DNA of 64,000 nt from contig JANWYH010000006.1 of NCBI GenBank assembly GCA_025054715.1, positions 1 to 64,000 on the forward strand, written 5' to 3'. Positions 44,139 to 52,905 of this stretch are shown piece by piece. Position 1 is the stretch's first letter. Each line of letters opens with the position of its first letter. The translations under genes were made by a program, and so were the position numbers. This DNA comes from Pyrinomonadaceae bacterium (lineage in GTDB: Bacteria; Acidobacteriota; Blastocatellia; Pyrinomonadales; Pyrinomonadaceae). Under the pieces are notes generated by a model, which saw nothing but the letters and a program-made list of their open reading frames with translations, was not told the origin of the DNA and ran no database searches.

Positions 44139-45841
44139 TTTCTTAAAACTAGATTATTTTCCAAAACCAAAGCATCAAAGCTAGCACTTTGGAAAGTTTT
44201 TATAGCATCTTGCGGTGTGCAAACAATCGGCTCCTGGATATTAAATGATGTATTCAAAAGAACAGGAATTCCAGTCAACTTTCTAAATTCATTGATAAGA
44301 TTCCAGTATCTCGGATTCGTTTCTTTGCTTACCATCTGTGGACGCGCTGTTCCGTCAACATGAACAACGGCGGGTATTTTCTTTTTCCACTGTTCGGCTA
44401 CTTCAATGACAGTAATCATAAACGGATCGTAGTGATCTTTTCCAAAAATTTCACACCCATATTCTTCGAGAATTGAAGGAGCAAGTGGGCGGAACCATTC
44501 ACGCAGTTTGACCTTATGATTTAGAATTTCCCTCATGTCAGCACGTCTTGGATCAGCAAGGAAACTACGAGCCCCGAGGGCACGCGGTCCCCATTCCATT
44601 CTTCCTTGAAACCATCCAATTATAGCCCCTTCGGAAAGCATCTTTGCAAGCCTCGGCAAAAGCACCTCATCTGGCAACATCTCATATTTCAGACCTGCTT
44701 CATCTAAGGCTTTCTGACATTCTTCATTTGTAAAAGAAGGCCCCCAATAAGCATGTTTCATCACGAATTTTCTAGGTTTATTGAGAATCTGATGCCAAAC
44801 GTAATATGCAGCACCGAGAGCACAACCAGCATCGCCTGCGGCAGGTTGAATAAAGAAGCCATTAAAAGGAGTTTCGTGAAAAATTCGTCCGTTCATCACT
44901 GAGTTAAAGGCTACGCCGCCAGCCATGCAAAGATTATCCTCACCCGTCATTTCTTTGATTTTTCTAACCAGATGAAGCCCTGTCTCTTCCAAAACTTTCT
45001 GAGCCGAAGCTGCAATATCCCAGTGTCTTTCGTTGAGCTCTTCTCCAGGTTTTCTGGGACTTCCTAACTCTCTAATGATAGGCTCAGGAAATTGGTAATG
45101 CTTTGCAAGATGATGATCTAAAACCTTTATGTTAAATCTAAAATCACCATCACCATTTTTTATGAGCACTTTCTCAGCAAAAAAATCGTAAAATCTCGGT
45201 TTCCCATAAGCGGCAAGTCCCATTACCTTCCATTCATCGCCTTCAAACATATCAAATCCAAGAAAATTAGTCACGGCTGAATAGAATTGTCCGAGACTAT
45301 GTGGCAACTTTATTCTTTTGAGAACCTTTATTTTATTCCCTTTACCATGGCAAAAAAGCGTCGTTGTATCTTCGCCGGTTCCATCCCATGTCAGAATAGC
45401 TGCTGATTCAAAAGGTGAGACAAAAAATGCCGAAGCCGCATGGCTTTGATGATGCTCAATGTAGTGAAACTTGAAGTCACTAGGACCAAAACGTTCTCTA
45501 AGACGCCTCGGATGAAGAAACATTCCGAGGTAGCTATCGCTTACTTGAGTAACACCGCGATCTACCCTAGCCTTAAACATGTCACGCGAAATAAAGGCAG
45601 CCTTCAAGGCTTGCATAGCCTTATGTCGCAGAATCCAAGGCTTCCAATAATGACCGACATGTTCAACATCCTTTAATTTTATGCCTGCGTAGTCGAGGCA
45701 AAATTGAACCGCGTTATAAGGAAAACCGCTATGATGTTTGCGTCTTGAAAATCTTTCCTCTTCAGCTGCAGCTATTAACTCACCATCTCTTATCAAAGCC
45801 GCTGCTGCGTCACCCAAAGTTGTCAAACCTAAGATATACAT
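44135..45841 (-). CDS. Carbamoyltransferase of the NodU/CmcH/TobZ family (copy 2)
   Basis: 568 aa. N-terminal ILGLTTLGDAAAALIRDGEL and AAAEEERFSRRKHHSGFP, then YIEHHQSHAASAFFVSPFE, the loop TWDGTGEDT, CMAGGVAFNSVMNGR and the C-terminal [33 protein letters not shown] and LLNTSFNIQEPIVC. Same architecture as the 4483-6240 copy but clearly divergent, and it leads a unit with a GT-C-like protein and an amidotransferase. A carbamoylated surface sugar or lipid is a reasonable product. The ATG lies seven bases behind a TATAAT box. Confidence 0.92.
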   Translation of the reverse strand: MYILGLTTLGDAAAALIRDGELIAAAEEERFSRRKHHSGFPYNAVQFCLDYAGIKLKDVEHVGHYWKPWILRHKAMQALKAAFISRDMFKARVDRGVTQVSDSYLGMFLHPRRLRERFGPSDFKFHYIEHHQSHAASAFFVSPFESAAILTWDGTGEDTTTLFCHGKGNKIKVLKRIKLPHSLGQFYSAVTNFLGFDMFEGDEWKVMGLAAYGKPRFYDFFAEKVLIKNGDGDFRFNIKVLDHHLAKHYQFPEPIIRELGSPRKPGEELNERHWDIAASAQKVLEETGLHLVRKIKEMTGEDNLCMAGGVAFNSVMNGRIFHETPFNGFFIQPAAGDAGCALGAAYYVWHQILNKPRKFVMKHAYWGPSFTNEECQKALDEAGLKYEMLPDEVLLPRLAKMLSEGAIIGWFQGRMEWGPRALGARSFLADPRRADMREILNHKVKLREWFRPLAPSILEEYGCEIFGKDHYDPFMITVIEVAEQWKKKIPAVVHVDGTARPQMVSKETNPRYWNLINEFRKLTGIPVLLNTSFNIQEPIVCTPQDAIKTFQSASFDALVLENNLVLRK

Positions 45842-45848
45842 AGCTTAA

Positions 45849-45854
45849 ATTATA
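45849..45854 (-). promoter_or_regulatory. -10 box of the carbamoyltransferase/GT-C/amidotransferase unit
   Basis: Perfect TATAAT on the minus strand ends seven bases before the ATG at 45841, so the transcript would begin at or next to the start codon. The -35 region at 17 bp (TTTATC) is weak. Confidence 0.5.
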
Positions 45855-45897
45855 TTCACAAAGCTTTACCCGATAAAAGCCTTCATCAAAAAACAAG

Positions 45898-48273
45898 TTA
45901 TCTTAATCTTTCATCGTAGAGCATTTGGTAGATGCGATAATTCGACATTACCTTAAAAACATAATCCTTCGATTGTGCAAATAGTATTTCTGGAACATAG
46001 CGATCCGGCTCATTTGATCTTGAACGCACGAGCCAACGCAACATATTCTTTTCACCGCCATTGTAAGAAGCAACGACAGCTTGAGGCTGCCCGGGGAAAA
46101 GCTTAAAAAGCTTCGATAAATACTCCGCACCGAAAGCTATTGAAATTTCCGGATCATATAAATCTTCCACAGAGAAATTCTTCCGTCCCATTTCAGTAGC
46201 TATTTGACTAGCAGTTGATGGAATAAACTGCATCAATCCTCTAGCTGCAGCCGATGATTTTGCAGACGGCTCAAAACTGGACTCTTGCCTTATAATCGCA
46301 AGAATTAAACGTGAATCTATCCCTTTCTGTTCGGCATATTTCAAAATCAGATCGGAGTAAGCTTTCGGGTAAAGAATCTTTAGTTGTTCTTTAGGTATCA
46401 GCCTGATTTCAAAATCAGCAGGCAAGCCGCTCCATAAACTCTCCATCCATGCGATCGAGCGCCTTGGCATTTCTCCCTTCACGTAAAAAAGTGCAAGAGT
46501 ATATGCAACATCAGAAGGAAATACCGAAAGCCCATTGTCCTTCTTCGCAAGTCTTTCCCTTAAAGAAGCTTCTAACTCAACGGCACCTTCGTCGTAAAGG
46601 TGCAACGAAAGTAGCTTCCTCGCCAGACGGCTATGATAGGAGCTACTTTTAGAAAGGATTTCATCAAATCCAAGCAGTCGCAATTTCGGGAGTTTTTGAT
46701 ATGACGGAATCAGCGAATAGGTTTTCTTAAGTAGCTCAAGCGTTTCTTTTTTCTCGGCGTCAATTCTAATGCAGTTCTGTAACGTTTTGCGAACCTGTTC
46801 GGCATTTACTTTGTTTAAGCTCCTCATTTGCTTACCTTCGCACTCTTCTAGCCTTCTCTTTATAAACGTAGCAGCTTCCGGTTGCTGAGCCAGCCCTTTC
46901 AACCTTTCATTTGCACGCCATCCATAATAACTTTTGCGACCGTCCGAAATCGAAAAATAAAGCTCTATTGATTCAGAATACTGCTTTAATTGCTCGAGAC
47001 AATACGCTTTCAAAAACACAACTTCATCTTCGTTAGTTCCACCAAAAGCACCTCTCCCGCGTAAAACACTCACATCCTTCTGGAGTGCTTCTAGCACTCC
47101 CAAAGCGTTGACCCAGTTACCTTGAGCTATCAAAATCCTCGCCTTTACAAAATTAGCTAAAACAGCTGGGCTTTTATCCGGAAATTTTTCTTTGGTTTTT
47201 TCTACCCAATTCAGGGCGTCACCTTCTTCTCCCATATCTCGGAACGCATCTATTATGTTTAGATAAACCCGATCCAGTCTTTCATCTTCAGGATAAAGAT
47301 CAATATAACGCCTGTAACGGGATATAGCTTCGCGTGGCTTGTTTACTCTTGAAAATGCTGAAGCTGACTGAATCAAAGCATCACTAGCAAATTCACTATT
47401 TGGAAACTCTACTAGAACACGCTCGAACCATTTTATCGCTTCATGATAATCTTCTTCAGCAAAGAAGCTTCTTCCTATAAGATACATAGCTTCTGACAGC
47501 AGAGAGGATTGAGGGAAACTTTCTACAACTGCTAAAAAATGCGAGCGAGCATCTCGAAATTCACGATTGAAGAAATAAACCTTACCGCGCTTGAGATGTT
47601 CGAGATCTGTCAAAGCCTGTTTCTTATCTAGTTCGTCAAGCCCCTTTACAGCTATTAGATCGAAATCATCTGGTCTGGATGGATCCTCGCTCTGTTGGAG
47701 AATTTTCGTAAATAGTGCTTTTGCTTCTTCCGTTCTTCCACTTTTCAGAAATGAAAGACCTAAAAGAGTTTGCATCTCGCGATCGGGGCTATAGTCCTGC
47801 TCTGAAAAATTTATAAAAACTGCGTTTTCTACTTGAGCAAAATCTTCACTTTCAAAATAACTCCTTGCTAATCTCCTAATCGTCGCTTCTTTGAGCAAAC
47901 TCTTCGGCGATACGGTCAAAAGCTCATAAAGAAAAATTCTTTCAATAACTTGATTCCCTGCATCTTTACTTATACCTGCCATATGCCACAAAGCATATTC
48001 TTTCAAAACAGAAGAACGTTTGATAACCGACAGGTAATTTGCCGACGCAAGAGCAAAATCTCCCACCTTTTCGGCAACTCTTGCCAGTAAATAGTCATAC
48101 TCACCCGCATAAAAAGCCTTTCTATTAGCCTTTCTTAAGTTCTCGAGGATTTGAATAACCGACTCGTAATCCTTAGCTTCAAGCCTTTCTTGAATTCTCG
48201 AAATTTCCTGACCCATTGAACCCCAAAAAAAGCAAAAAAGAACGGCAAAAAGTCGAAAAGCTCGTCTAATCAT
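45898..48273 (-). CDS. Soluble lytic murein transglycosylase with TPR repeats (Slt70-like)
   Basis: 791 aa. Signal peptide MIRRAFRLFAVLFCFFWGSM, then a long superhelix of TPR-like repeats (ALASANYLSVIKRSSVLKEY, EAIKWFERVLVEFPNSEFAS, EAISRYRRYIDLYPEDERLD). The C-terminal catalytic SLT domain has the Glu in LILAIIRQESSFEPSAKSSA, then ARGLMQFIPSTASQIA and VVASYNGGEKNMLRWL. It cleaves glycan strands between MurNAc and GlcNAc with anhydro product formation. The start at 48273 has AAGGGCG upstream; the longer frame is not signal-like. Divergent from paoA-like gene. Confidence 0.92.
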   Translation of the reverse strand: MIRRAFRLFAVLFCFFWGSMGQEISRIQERLEAKDYESVIQILENLRKANRKAFYAGEYDYLLARVAEKVGDFALASANYLSVIKRSSVLKEYALWHMAGISKDAGNQVIERIFLYELLTVSPKSLLKEATIRRLARSYFESEDFAQVENAVFINFSEQDYSPDREMQTLLGLSFLKSGRTEEAKALFTKILQQSEDPSRPDDFDLIAVKGLDELDKKQALTDLEHLKRGKVYFFNREFRDARSHFLAVVESFPQSSLLSEAMYLIGRSFFAEEDYHEAIKWFERVLVEFPNSEFASDALIQSASAFSRVNKPREAISRYRRYIDLYPEDERLDRVYLNIIDAFRDMGEEGDALNWVEKTKEKFPDKSPAVLANFVKARILIAQGNWVNALGVLEALQKDVSVLRGRGAFGGTNEDEVVFLKAYCLEQLKQYSESIELYFSISDGRKSYYGWRANERLKGLAQQPEAATFIKRRLEECEGKQMRSLNKVNAEQVRKTLQNCIRIDAEKKETLELLKKTYSLIPSYQKLPKLRLLGFDEILSKSSSYHSRLARKLLSLHLYDEGAVELEASLRERLAKKDNGLSVFPSDVAYTLALFYVKGEMPRRSIAWMESLWSGLPADFEIRLIPKEQLKILYPKAYSDLILKYAEQKGIDSRLILAIIRQESSFEPSAKSSAAARGLMQFIPSTASQIATEMGRKNFSVEDLYDPEISIAFGAEYLSKLFKLFPGQPQAVVASYNGGEKNMLRWLVRSRSNEPDRYVPEILFAQSKDYVFKVMSNYRIYQMLYDERLR

Positions 48274-48389
48274 TTCGCCCTTATGGATGATTTTAATCTT
48301 TTCTTGCAAATGAACGAAAAGAACAAAACTCAATTTCCAAAAACTTCAAATTTATGTCAACATGTAGAAAGATAGGGAGATTGTGGAAA

Positions 48390-49085
48390 ATGAAAGAAGA
48401 AGGTTTAACCGAAATAGGTGCTTCGAGAAGAAGTTTTATAGGAAAGGTTTCTGCCACAACGTTTGTCTTACTAACAGCTAACATTTTAACGGAAGAGCAA
48501 GTAAAACGAATAGAAGAGATTATAGACGAAAGCATAATCCAAACTTCGGCTTCAGACCAAAATCCCGTAACCGTTAATGTGAAAATCAACGGAAAAGCTA
48601 TAAAGTTAACCGTTGACTCTAGAACTACACTTCTTGACGCCCTAAGAGAAAGACTTGGTTTAACGGGAACGAAAAAAGGCTGCGATCATGGTCAGTGCGG
48701 CGCTTGCACGGTTCTAGTGGATAATAGACGCATCCTATCGTGCCTAACGTTGATGGCAATGTGTGATGGACACGAAATCATAACAATCGAAGGATTAGCA
48801 AAAGGTAATAATCTACACCCAATGCAAGAAGCCTTCATAAAACACGATGCCTTTCAGTGCGGATATTGCACGCCTGGACAGATTTGCTCAGCTGTTGCAT
48901 TACTTGAAGAAGCCAAAAATGGTGAAGTTAGTTACATAACCCCCAATCTGCAAACAATAGCAAGAAACTTAAAACTTTCGGACGATGAAATAAGAGAAAG
49001 AATGAGCGGAAATCTCTGTCGATGCGGTGCTTATCCTAATATAGTCAAAGCAATCCAGGAAGTTCAAAACAATAAAATAATATAA
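48390..49085 (+). CDS. Xanthine-oxidase-family 2Fe-2S subunit (PaoA/YagT-like)
   Basis: 231 aa. A Tat signal (GASRRSFIGKVSATTFVLLT, RR in SRRSF) predicts export with folded cofactors. The plant-type [2Fe-2S] domain has CDHGQCGACTVLVDNRRIL plus C in LSCLTL, and the helical [2Fe-2S] domain has CGYCTPGQ and LCRCGAYPNIV. It transfers electrons from a molybdenum subunit to the FAD subunit in PaoABC-type periplasmic aldehyde oxidoreductases. The ATG at 48390 follows AGGGAG; the longer frame (48354) is unlikely. The partner FAD subunit lies 18 bases downstream, but the expected PaoC/YagR Mo-subunit is absent. Confidence 0.9.
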   Translation: MKEEGLTEIGASRRSFIGKVSATTFVLLTANILTEEQVKRIEEIIDESIIQTSASDQNPVTVNVKINGKAIKLTVDSRTTLLDALRERLGLTGTKKGCDHGQCGACTVLVDNRRILSCLTLMAMCDGHEIITIEGLAKGNNLHPMQEAFIKHDAFQCGYCTPGQICSAVALLEEAKNGEVSYITPNLQTIARNLKLSDDEIRERMSGNLCRCGAYPNIVKAIQEVQNNKII

Positions 49086-49103
49086 ATTGGAGATTGAAAA
49101 ATT

Positions 49104-50105
49104 ATGAGACCTTTTAAATTCTCAAGAGCTGAAGAAGCAGAAAGAGCTATTAGGGCTGTTAAAGAAAATCCACAAGCAAAATTTATAGCCGGTGGAACAA
49201 ATTTGCTGGACTTGATGAAAGAAGGGGTCGAACTGCCAAATGAATTGATTGACATCACCAAACTTCCATTCACTCAGATAAAAACTCTCCCTAACGGAAA
49301 CCTGTCCATCGGCGCTTTGGCTAGAAACAGTGACACAGCAAATCATCCGCTTGTAAGGCAGAAATATCCAATTTTAACTCAAGCTATTTTATCAGGAGCC
49401 TCACCGCAAATACGCAATATGGCAACAAATGGCGGTAATCTAATGCAAAGAACTAGATGCCCATACTTCTACGACCTTTCGATGCCTTGTAACAAACGTA
49501 ATCCCGGAAGTGGCTGTGCCGCTATGGAAGGATTAAACAGAACACATGCAATCCTTGGCTGGTCGGAAAAATGTGTTGCCGTCTATCCAGGAGATATGGC
49601 TGTTGCTCTAACAGCTCTCGATGCCTCAATAAAAGTCCTATCAGCAAGTGGTAAAGAAAAAAGTGTAAAAATAGAAGATTTCTACCGCTTACCTGAACAA
49701 AATCCAGAAAAAGATAATAATCTCGATCACGGCGACCTCATAACATCAATTGAAATCCCTAAAAACAACTTCTCCAACCGTTCTTTCTACCTAAAATTGC
49801 GTGATCGCGCAAGCTATGCATTTGCACTGGTTTCGGTAGCCGCCGCAATTGAGATAAATAATGAGAAAATAACCGATGTCAGAATAGCACTAGGCGGAGT
49901 TGCTCATAAACCATGGAGAGCCAAAACTGCCGAACAGTTTCTTATCGGGAAAAAGCCAACGGAAGAAAATTTTAGGCTCGCCAGCGAAGCAGAACTCAAA
50001 AATGCGAAGCCTCTTAAACACAACAAGTTCAAGATCGAAATGGCCAAACGTGCAATAGTCCGCACGCTTGTTCTATCCCTAAACTCCAAACAGGCTCAAA
50101 TCTGA
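49104..50105 (+). CDS. FAD- and 4Fe-4S-binding subunit of PaoB/YagS type
   Basis: 333 aa. CO dehydrogenase flavoprotein-like FAD domain with FIAGGTNLLDLMKEGVELPN and IRNMATNGGNLMQRTRCPYF. The insertion RCPYFYDLSMPCNKRNPGS-GC, with C in WSEKCVAVYPGDMA, matches the extra [4Fe-4S] cluster of E. coli PaoB. FYLKLRDRASYAFALVSVAA and ALGGVAHKPWRA complete the family. Length is full. The next gene is murA at 50225, so no molybdenum-cofactor subunit follows: the complex is incomplete here. Either the large subunit is encoded elsewhere, or the pair serves another partner. Confidence 0.92.
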   Translation: MRPFKFSRAEEAERAIRAVKENPQAKFIAGGTNLLDLMKEGVELPNELIDITKLPFTQIKTLPNGNLSIGALARNSDTANHPLVRQKYPILTQAILSGASPQIRNMATNGGNLMQRTRCPYFYDLSMPCNKRNPGSGCAAMEGLNRTHAILGWSEKCVAVYPGDMAVALTALDASIKVLSASGKEKSVKIEDFYRLPEQNPEKDNNLDHGDLITSIEIPKNNFSNRSFYLKLRDRASYAFALVSVAAAIEINNEKITDVRIALGGVAHKPWRAKTAEQFLIGKKPTEENFRLASEAELKNAKPLKHNKFKIEMAKRAIVRTLVLSLNSKQAQI

Positions 50106-50180
50106 AAAGTGTAGTCACCTAATGCAAGTCAAAAAATGTGTAAATGTTATCTCGCGCTAGTTTTGGAAATACTGAACACT

Positions 50181-50210
50181 TTGATAAGATTTTCTTGTAA
50201 ATCTCATAAG
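50181..50210 (+). promoter_or_regulatory. Candidate murA promoter
   Basis: TTGATA (50181-50186), 18-bp spacer, CATAAG (50205-50210). The start near 50217 would give a leader of about eight bases before the ATG at 50225. No Shine-Dalgarno sequence is visible. Confidence 0.45.
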
Positions 50211-50224
50211 TAAAGATTGTAAAT

Positions 50225-51520
50225 ATGGATAAGTTTCTAATTCGAGGTGGAAAACCACTAAAAGGGAAGGTTTCAATAAGTGGAGCTAAAAACTCGGCTC
50301 TGCCATGTCTTGCTGCCACTCTTCTTACTGCTGATACAGTTGTGCTTCATAACGTTCCTTATGTAAGAGACTTGATAACAATGCGCAGACTACTTGAAGA
50401 CATCGGCGCGACCGTTCTAACTCCAGAACTAAACACCTACAAAGTCAAAGCTTCAAGCATTGAGACTCTTGAAGCACCCTATCATCTTGTAAAAACCATG
50501 AGAGCAAGCGTTTTAGTTTTAGGACCTCTACTTGCTCGGTTCGGTCAAGCTAGAGTCTCACTGCCCGGCGGATGTGCAATCGGAACGAGACCTATCGATC
50601 TTCACCTGAAGGCATTTGAGGCACTCGGAGCACAAATTTCACTTGAATCTGGTAACGTAGTGGCTTACGCCTCAAAGGGAAGATTACATTCGGCAGAAAT
50701 AAGCTTTCCAAAGGTCACGGTAACGGGAACTGAAAACGTGATGATGGCAGCTTCCTTAGCAAAAGGGAAAACCATTTTGCGAAACGCAGCATGCGAGCCA
50801 GAAGTAGCTGACTTAGCCGATCTTCTAAATAAGATGGGAGCTAGAATAAAAGGAGCAGGAACGGATACGATCGAAATAGAAGGTGTTGAATATCTTTCTG
50901 GTGCCGAACATACAATTATTCCCGATAGAATCGAGACTGGGACTTACATAATAGCCGCTGCTATTACCGATGGAGAGCTAGAAATTACAAATTGTCAACC
51001 ATCACATCTGGAAGCGGTAATAAAAAAACTTCGTGAATCCGGTGTTGAAATTGAAGAACTAAATCCAAACGTTCTTCTTGCAAGACGCAGTAAAAAAGGC
51101 TTAAATTCAACGGATGTAACCACAAAACCGTATCCGGGTTTTCCAACCGATATGCAAGCGCAATTTATGGCCTTGATGACACAGGCAGAGGGTGTTTCTC
51201 GCATAACTGAAACAATCTTTGAAAACCGCTTTATACATGCAGCAGAGCTTGTCAGATTAGGAGCAAAAATTGAGATTTCTGGTAACACGGCTCTTGTTTA
51301 TGGCAAAACAAAATTATCAGGTGCTCCCGTTCTAGCTTCGGACCTCAGAGCTTCGGCATCTTTAGTGCTTGCAGCTCTTTGCGCCTCAGGCGAAACTTTG
51401 ATCGACAGAGTCTATCACATTGATAGAGGCTATGAAAACATAGTTAAAAAACTTCGCTCAGTAGGTGCTGACATCCAAAGAATAGGAGCCCACAAAACAG
51501 AAGAAGTGAAAACAGCTTGA
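50225..51520 (+). CDS. murA: UDP-N-acetylglucosamine 1-carboxyvinyltransferase
   Basis: 431 aa EPSP-synthase-fold enzyme catalysing the first committed step of peptidoglycan synthesis, transfer of enolpyruvate from PEP to UDP-GlcNAc. K22 and N23 in ISGAKNSALP, and the fosfomycin-target C117 in LPGGCAIGTRPIDLHL, are intact. PDRIETGTYIIAAAITDGEL and ASDLRASASLVLAALCASGE complete the two domains. Cytosolic. It is separate from the preceding PaoB-like gene by 119 bases. Confidence 0.97.
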   Translation: MDKFLIRGGKPLKGKVSISGAKNSALPCLAATLLTADTVVLHNVPYVRDLITMRRLLEDIGATVLTPELNTYKVKASSIETLEAPYHLVKTMRASVLVLGPLLARFGQARVSLPGGCAIGTRPIDLHLKAFEALGAQISLESGNVVAYASKGRLHSAEISFPKVTVTGTENVMMAASLAKGKTILRNAACEPEVADLADLLNKMGARIKGAGTDTIEIEGVEYLSGAEHTIIPDRIETGTYIIAAAITDGELEITNCQPSHLEAVIKKLRESGVEIEELNPNVLLARRSKKGLNSTDVTTKPYPGFPTDMQAQFMALMTQAEGVSRITETIFENRFIHAAELVRLGAKIEISGNTALVYGKTKLSGAPVLASDLRASASLVLAALCASGETLIDRVYHIDRGYENIVKKLRSVGADIQRIGAHKTEEVKTA

Positions 51521-51545
51521 GCACAACATAAATTTCCCGTAAAAT
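51517..51545 (+). promoter_or_regulatory. Promoter for the HIT-family gene
   Basis: TTGAGC (51517-51522, overlapping the murA stop), 17-bp spacer, TAAAAT (51540-51545). Predicted start near 51552, about six bases before the ATG at 51558. Confidence 0.7.
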
Positions 51546-51557
51546 AACAGAACTAAT

Positions 51558-51905
51558 ATGAGTCAAACTTGCATTTTCTGCAAAATAATCGCTGGTGAGT
51601 TACCTTCAACTAAAGTATTCGAAGATGAAGTTTGTGTAGCTTTTAATGATATAAACCCACAGGCTCCAACGCATATACTAATAGTGCCAAGGGAGCACTT
51701 TGAGTCATTAGATAAGGCTGAACCAAGGCACAGAGAAATATTAGGGCACATTCTATTAACTGCGGCAGAAATTGCTCGGCAAAAGGGCTTCAGTGGAAAA
51801 GGCTATAGAGTAGTAATTAACACTAACGCTGACGGCGGACAAACTGTCTTTCATTTACACGTTCATCTTTTAGGTGGTCGAGTTTTCACCTTTCCGCCAG
51901 GATAG
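51558..51905 (+). CDS. HIT-family nucleotide hydrolase (HinT-like)
   Basis: 115 aa. CIFCKIIAGELPSTKVFEDE at the start and the histidine triad FHLHVHLLGGR (HxHxH) near the C-terminus identify the HinT branch, purine nucleoside phosphoramidate hydrolases active on AMP-lysine-type substrates. DINPQAPTHILIVPREHFES is the family's central segment. Cytosolic, single domain, full length. The promoter region precedes it with only about six bases of leader. Confidence 0.95.
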   Translation: MSQTCIFCKIIAGELPSTKVFEDEVCVAFNDINPQAPTHILIVPREHFESLDKAEPRHREILGHILLTAAEIARQKGFSGKGYRVVINTNADGGQTVFHLHVHLLGGRVFTFPPG

Positions 51906-51914
51906 TGCTATAAT
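51885..51914 (+). promoter_or_regulatory. Candidate promoter for the TPR lipoprotein
   Basis: TTCACC (51885-51890), 18-bp spacer, perfect TATAAT (51909-51914). Start near 51921 gives a ~36-base leader containing CGGAG (51946-51950), six bases before the ATG at 51957. Confidence 0.6.
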
Positions 51915-51930
51915 TTGCCTTGCAACCACC

Positions 51931-51945
51931 GATAAATCAGTAATT
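51931..51945 (+). repeat. 15-bp direct repeat, copy in the 5' leader
   Basis: GATAAATCAGTAATT lies in the leader just before the ribosome binding site. An identical copy at 52011-52025, exactly 80 bp downstream, is inside the coding region. Confidence 0.7.
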
Positions 51946-51956
51946 CGGAGATATAA

Positions 51957-52757
51957 ATGAGAAAATTGTTTCTTATCTTTTTTCTTGCCATTTTGCCCTT
52001 AAGCTGTAGCGATAAATCAGTAATTGAAAACACTATTTCAAACCAGGCAAAAAACGCTTCTCCTATAATCTTCAGCAACGCGGACGAAGCTCTCGCTGCA
52101 GGCAAGAATTATCTAGACGAAAACAAAATAGAAGAAGCCATCGAAGCCTTGAAACAGGCAATAAAACTTAATCCCGAATCAGCAGATGCTTATTTTCACC
52201 TTGGAATAGCCCTTTCCATAAAAGAAATGGAAGAAGAAAAACAACCTGAAAGCAATACCAACATAAAAAGTGGTAAGCCTGTCATCCTAAGTGAATCCGA
52301 CAAAGCTTTTAACCTAGCTGCTAAACTTTACAAGAAGATAACCGAAAGAGAGCCCAATAACGCAGAAGCTTTCTTCAATCTTGGTAGAGCATACAGCAAA
52401 GTTCAGATGGACGAAGAAGCCGAAAAAGCTCTACGTCAAGCTGTAAAATTAAGACCCGATGAAACAGAGTATTATACCGAACTTGGGGTGATACTAATAA
52501 AACTTGCGAAATACGAAGAAGCCATTCGAGTACTAAGAAAAGCTCAAGAGCTAGACGAAAACAATTTGCGAGCCTTAGACCTTTTAGAACAAGCACAAGC
52601 AGGAAAACAAAGAGTCAGTTTTACAATGAAGCCGAAAACACCGAAACCAAAACAAGAAGAACTAGAAGAAGAGCCAACACCAACGGAGGAAACTATATCA
52701 CCAGAAAAAACTCCCGAATCTGAGACCGTAAAGAACGAAGTGAAAGAAAAACCGTAG
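51957..52757 (+). CDS. TPR-containing lipoprotein
   Basis: 266 aa. A lipobox signal peptide MRKLFLIFFLAILPLSCSDK predicts acylation at Cys17. At least three TPR-like units follow (EALAAGKNYLDENKIEEAIE, AFFNLGRAYSKVQMDEEAEK, YTELGVILIKLAKYEEAIRV), then a Pro/Glu/Lys/Thr-rich tail (KPKQEELEEEPTPTEETISP). It is probably an envelope scaffold for protein assembly. The start has CGGAG at a good distance. A coding-like stretch continues in frame after the TAG stop at 52755-52757. Confidence 0.8.
   Translation: MRKLFLIFFLAILPLSCSDKSVIENTISNQAKNASPIIFSNADEALAAGKNYLDENKIEEAIEALKQAIKLNPESADAYFHLGIALSIKEMEEEKQPESNTNIKSGKPVILSESDKAFNLAAKLYKKITEREPNNAEAFFNLGRAYSKVQMDEEAEKALRQAVKLRPDETEYYTELGVILIKLAKYEEAIRVLRKAQELDENNLRALDLLEQAQAGKQRVSFTMKPKTPKPKQEELEEEPTPTEETISPEKTPESETVKNEVKEKP
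52011..52025 (+). repeat. 15-bp direct repeat, copy inside the lipoprotein gene
   Basis: GATAAATCAGTAATT identical to 51931-51945. It encodes part of the segment DKSVIE right after the lipobox. May reflect a local duplication or chance. Confidence 0.7.
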
Positions 52758-52880
52758 AACCAAAAGATTGACAAAACGAAAGCAGTCCTTAATTTTGCTA
52801 CATTTTTGGCGCATCTACCCAAGGATAAATCTGAGTCTTACGAACTTGAAATTGCTCAAACTGTTTTTGAAAAAGAATAA
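52758..52880 (+). other. In-frame, coding-like stretch after the lipoprotein stop
   Basis: Directly after the TAG at 52755-52757 the same frame stays open for 40 codons to TAA at 52878-52880. It reads NQKIDKTKAVLNFATFLAHL-PKDKSESYELEIAQTVFEKE, which has helix-like composition. It has no ATG and no ribosome site of its own. It could be a former C-terminus cut off by the stop, a relic of another gene, or chance. Confidence 0.3.
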
Positions 52881-52905
52881 ATAGCTTTGTTAAAGTAATT
52901 GGCTT

